Translations under genes and position numbers: made by a program
Shown here: piece after piece, positions 62,122 through 64,000 of the stretch
How the letters are laid out: every line of letters begins with the position of its first letter
How positions within the stretch are numbered: the first letter of the stretch is position 1
Assembly (NCBI RefSeq): GCF_958979055.1
Contig: NC_084886.1
Location: 808,501 to 872,500, forward strand
Reading direction: 5' to 3'
From: Alnus glutinosa
Taxonomy: Eukaryota; Streptophyta; Magnoliopsida; Fagales; Betulaceae
DNA length: 64,000 bases
Notes under the pieces: generated by a model
Database searches by the model: none
Told to the model about the DNA's origin: nothing
Seen by the model: the letters and a program-made list of their open reading frames with translations, nothing else

Positions 62122-62215
62122 GAGTCGATCGAGCATTGTGTTTGGCATCCCATTGGAGAGAGATGATTTATTTATAATTTATATATAGGTCGAGGGGAAG
62201 ATAGGTCTTACATGA

Positions 62216-62399
62216 GGATAAAGAGCCTTGTTTTGTAGCCAAGGATGACTTGCCTGCCTGCTTCACGAGGCCTTTAATGTCATCAAAAGACAAAAATGAT
62301 AAAGGCCGATGAATATTTGGCAGTCAGTGCGCGCACTCCGGTTAGGATCCTTCTGTGGTATACAGGCAGTCTCCTTGGCTAGCGAGACGGGCTCTTATC
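62216..62399 (+). ncRNA. MIR169: MIR169 microRNA precursor
   Basis: The 5' arm contains TAGCCAAGGATGACTTGCCT (21-nt mature 62236-62256), identical to the known miR169 h-n type. The 3' arm contains GGCAGTCTCCTTGGCTAGC (62365-62383), the expected miR169*. Flanking stem segments also pair (GGATAAAGAGCC with GGGCTCTTATC). The long loop between the arms is normal for plant MIR169. The target family is NF-YA (HAP2) transcripts, which miR169 cleaves, with roles in drought and nitrogen responses; that is family knowledge. The gene is on the plus strand with a TATA box upstream and no open frame overlapping it. Confidence 0.93.
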
Positions 62400-64000
62400 T
62401 CTCATGCACGACCTTATCTTCTTCGTGGTGCCTGCAGGATAAGCTTTAATTCCAATGAGACACACAAGAAAGGTAAGTCTTTTCTTCTTTTCTTCTTTTT
62501 AATTTCTTCCTAAATTGATACGTCAACCCTCCATTAGAGGCTCCTTTATCACTGTCCTAGCTGTGATTGTACAAGCTAGCTAGCTGCACAAGAATATGCG
62601 GGTTGCAGGCAGGTCGATCAGTAGGTGATCTGATCAGGGCCTAATGTCTGAGAATCTGACCAAGTTAGTACTACATTAACCCATGCACCGAGTATTTTCT
62701 TAATGCATGTTGTATTGATTTATTCATAAATATTGATGAGCACAGGTACGTATTTATGCTGATCTATAAAGTCTGTCTCTCTTTCTCCCATGGAAGGAGA
62801 TTGTTTATAGCAGTAATACTTGGTGTTTGAAATTTGAATACCAGTGATCGATACACTCAAACAATCCAGACCCAGAAGGGTAACAGGAACCAGAATAGAT
62901 TTTTTTTGGCTATATAATAATTGGTACCTGTCAGCATTAGTGCTTTTACTGAGAAATTTAGTTTTATGGGTCACACAAATTAGCCCATACATCTTAAAAA
63001 ATAAGATTCAATTTAATCAATAAAATTTACAGCTTTCTAGTGAATTCCAGAGAATCGACCACAATATTCAAGATCTTGATGCATGCCGTCACTCCTTTAT
63101 TAAGAGTGAAGGTTTTTTGTCTTCCAAGCACTTCAAACATGTCATAAAATGTGTTACTATAAGGATCGAGTCATGGCAGATCAACTTAAATAGCAACGAC
63201 ACTGCATTGTAATCTTAGTCACGGTTGTAAGGGCACTATAATTTCCATTGAAGAATTATACTATTCTCAAAAACTTGTTTAGAGATTTTACATTATTCTA
63301 GACCTTCTGGAAATGTAGAAATAAGCAAAATGCTTTCGGTAAAATTTAGAGTATGCGAGTTGGCGTACATAAGCTTAACAGAGCTGTTGTAGATAGTAAA
63401 CGGGTGTCGTTTTTGCCGTCTGTTGTCTGTAATAGGGCAGAGTCTGCCTAAATAAGTGAAAATAATGGAACTGCTATGTTGCACGATATGTAAATCCTAT
63501 TATGTTAATGAATGAAAGCTCCATGAATGGCTTCCCTTGAAATATTGCGTCAATTGTGATACTTCGTTGACGTTAAAAGAGCATCTGGAGCCGTCATTAG
63601 AGAATGAGGTGAAGCAGCTTTCAGTTCAAAAACTTATTCTCAAACTGATTATATATATATATCCCAAGTTTATTAGTTTGGGGAGATTCGTAAAACAAGT
63701 GTTTAATCAGACTTATTTATTTATTTTTTTAATCCAGAGTTTAGTAATCTGATTAGAAACTTGCGATTGGGCTGCCCTTATTCTATTTAACATTATTTGG
63801 CTCGTCTCTTTCTTTTAATAATTGAACAAATCGAATTTTAAATGCTCCTATTTGATGGTTGTGTTGTAACGCACTCTTTTCAGTTTTTGTTTTTGCCTTT
63901 TGTTTTGTGGGCTTCTAACAAGTTCACATATCAATATAAGTTTAAGGGAAAAATACACAAAACCTCTTGAGTTTTAGCCCCTTTTTAAAAAAATTCAATG
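62400..64000. other. Gene-free stretch at the window end
   Basis: The transcript of MIR169 probably ends in the first few hundred bases. I recognise no other gene; open frames such as 62720-62992 and 63537-63752 have no domain. Confidence 0.5.

Overview
This is AT-rich plant nuclear DNA. Genes have many introns with GT-AG borders. Between them lie DNA-transposon MITEs, LINEs, small LTR elements and very long (TA)n and (CT)n arrays. The gene content (mitochondrial PDH E1-beta, a CONSTANS-like gene, plant LRR-only proteins, MIR169) points to a eudicot, probably a woody rosid; I cannot name the species.

Layout. 1-6.0 kb is gene-poor with AT-rich fold-back repeats. 6.1-10.3 kb (+) is a complete 14-exon gene for the beta subunit of mitochondrial pyruvate dehydrogenase E1. 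10.8-14.8 kb is a nest of three related TIR elements (TTA target sites), each carrying a broken piece of a host gene: a UBC exon, an alpha/beta-hydrolase and a dienoyl-CoA isomerase. A hAT-like element sits inside one of them. 15.6-17.0 kb is a non-autonomous CACTA element followed by a 72-bp duplication. 18.2-24.2 kb (-) is a nearly intact LINE, broken by one stop and one frameshift. 24.8-25.5 kb is another hAT-like element.

27.5-34.4 kb (+) is an 11-exon gene like Arabidopsis At2g33490 (BAR-like domain, Ser/Pro-rich tail), with a 706-bp TRIM retrotransposon in intron 5. 36.4-38.7 kb (-) is a complete seven-exon secreted LRR protein. 45.0-46.4 kb (-) is a damaged paralogue of it. 47.6-50.6 kb (-) is a four-exon B-box/CCT gene of the COL14/15 type. 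From memory, At2g33490 and COL14 (At2g33500) are neighbours in Arabidopsis, so this part may be an ancestral block into which the LRR pair and repeats were added.

50.6-64 kb is mostly repeats: a solo LTR; a second LINE whose 5' half is inverted against its 3' half (a twin-priming signature) and which is split by a Tourist-like element holding a GC-rich 31-bp satellite; a CACTA end; and, at 62.2 kb, a MIR169 gene with hairpin, miR* and TATA box.

The genes do not form an operon-like unit. They are independent nuclear genes in central metabolism, a possible membrane-shaping protein, apoplastic LRR proteins, light/flowering-type transcription control and NF-YA silencing by miR169.
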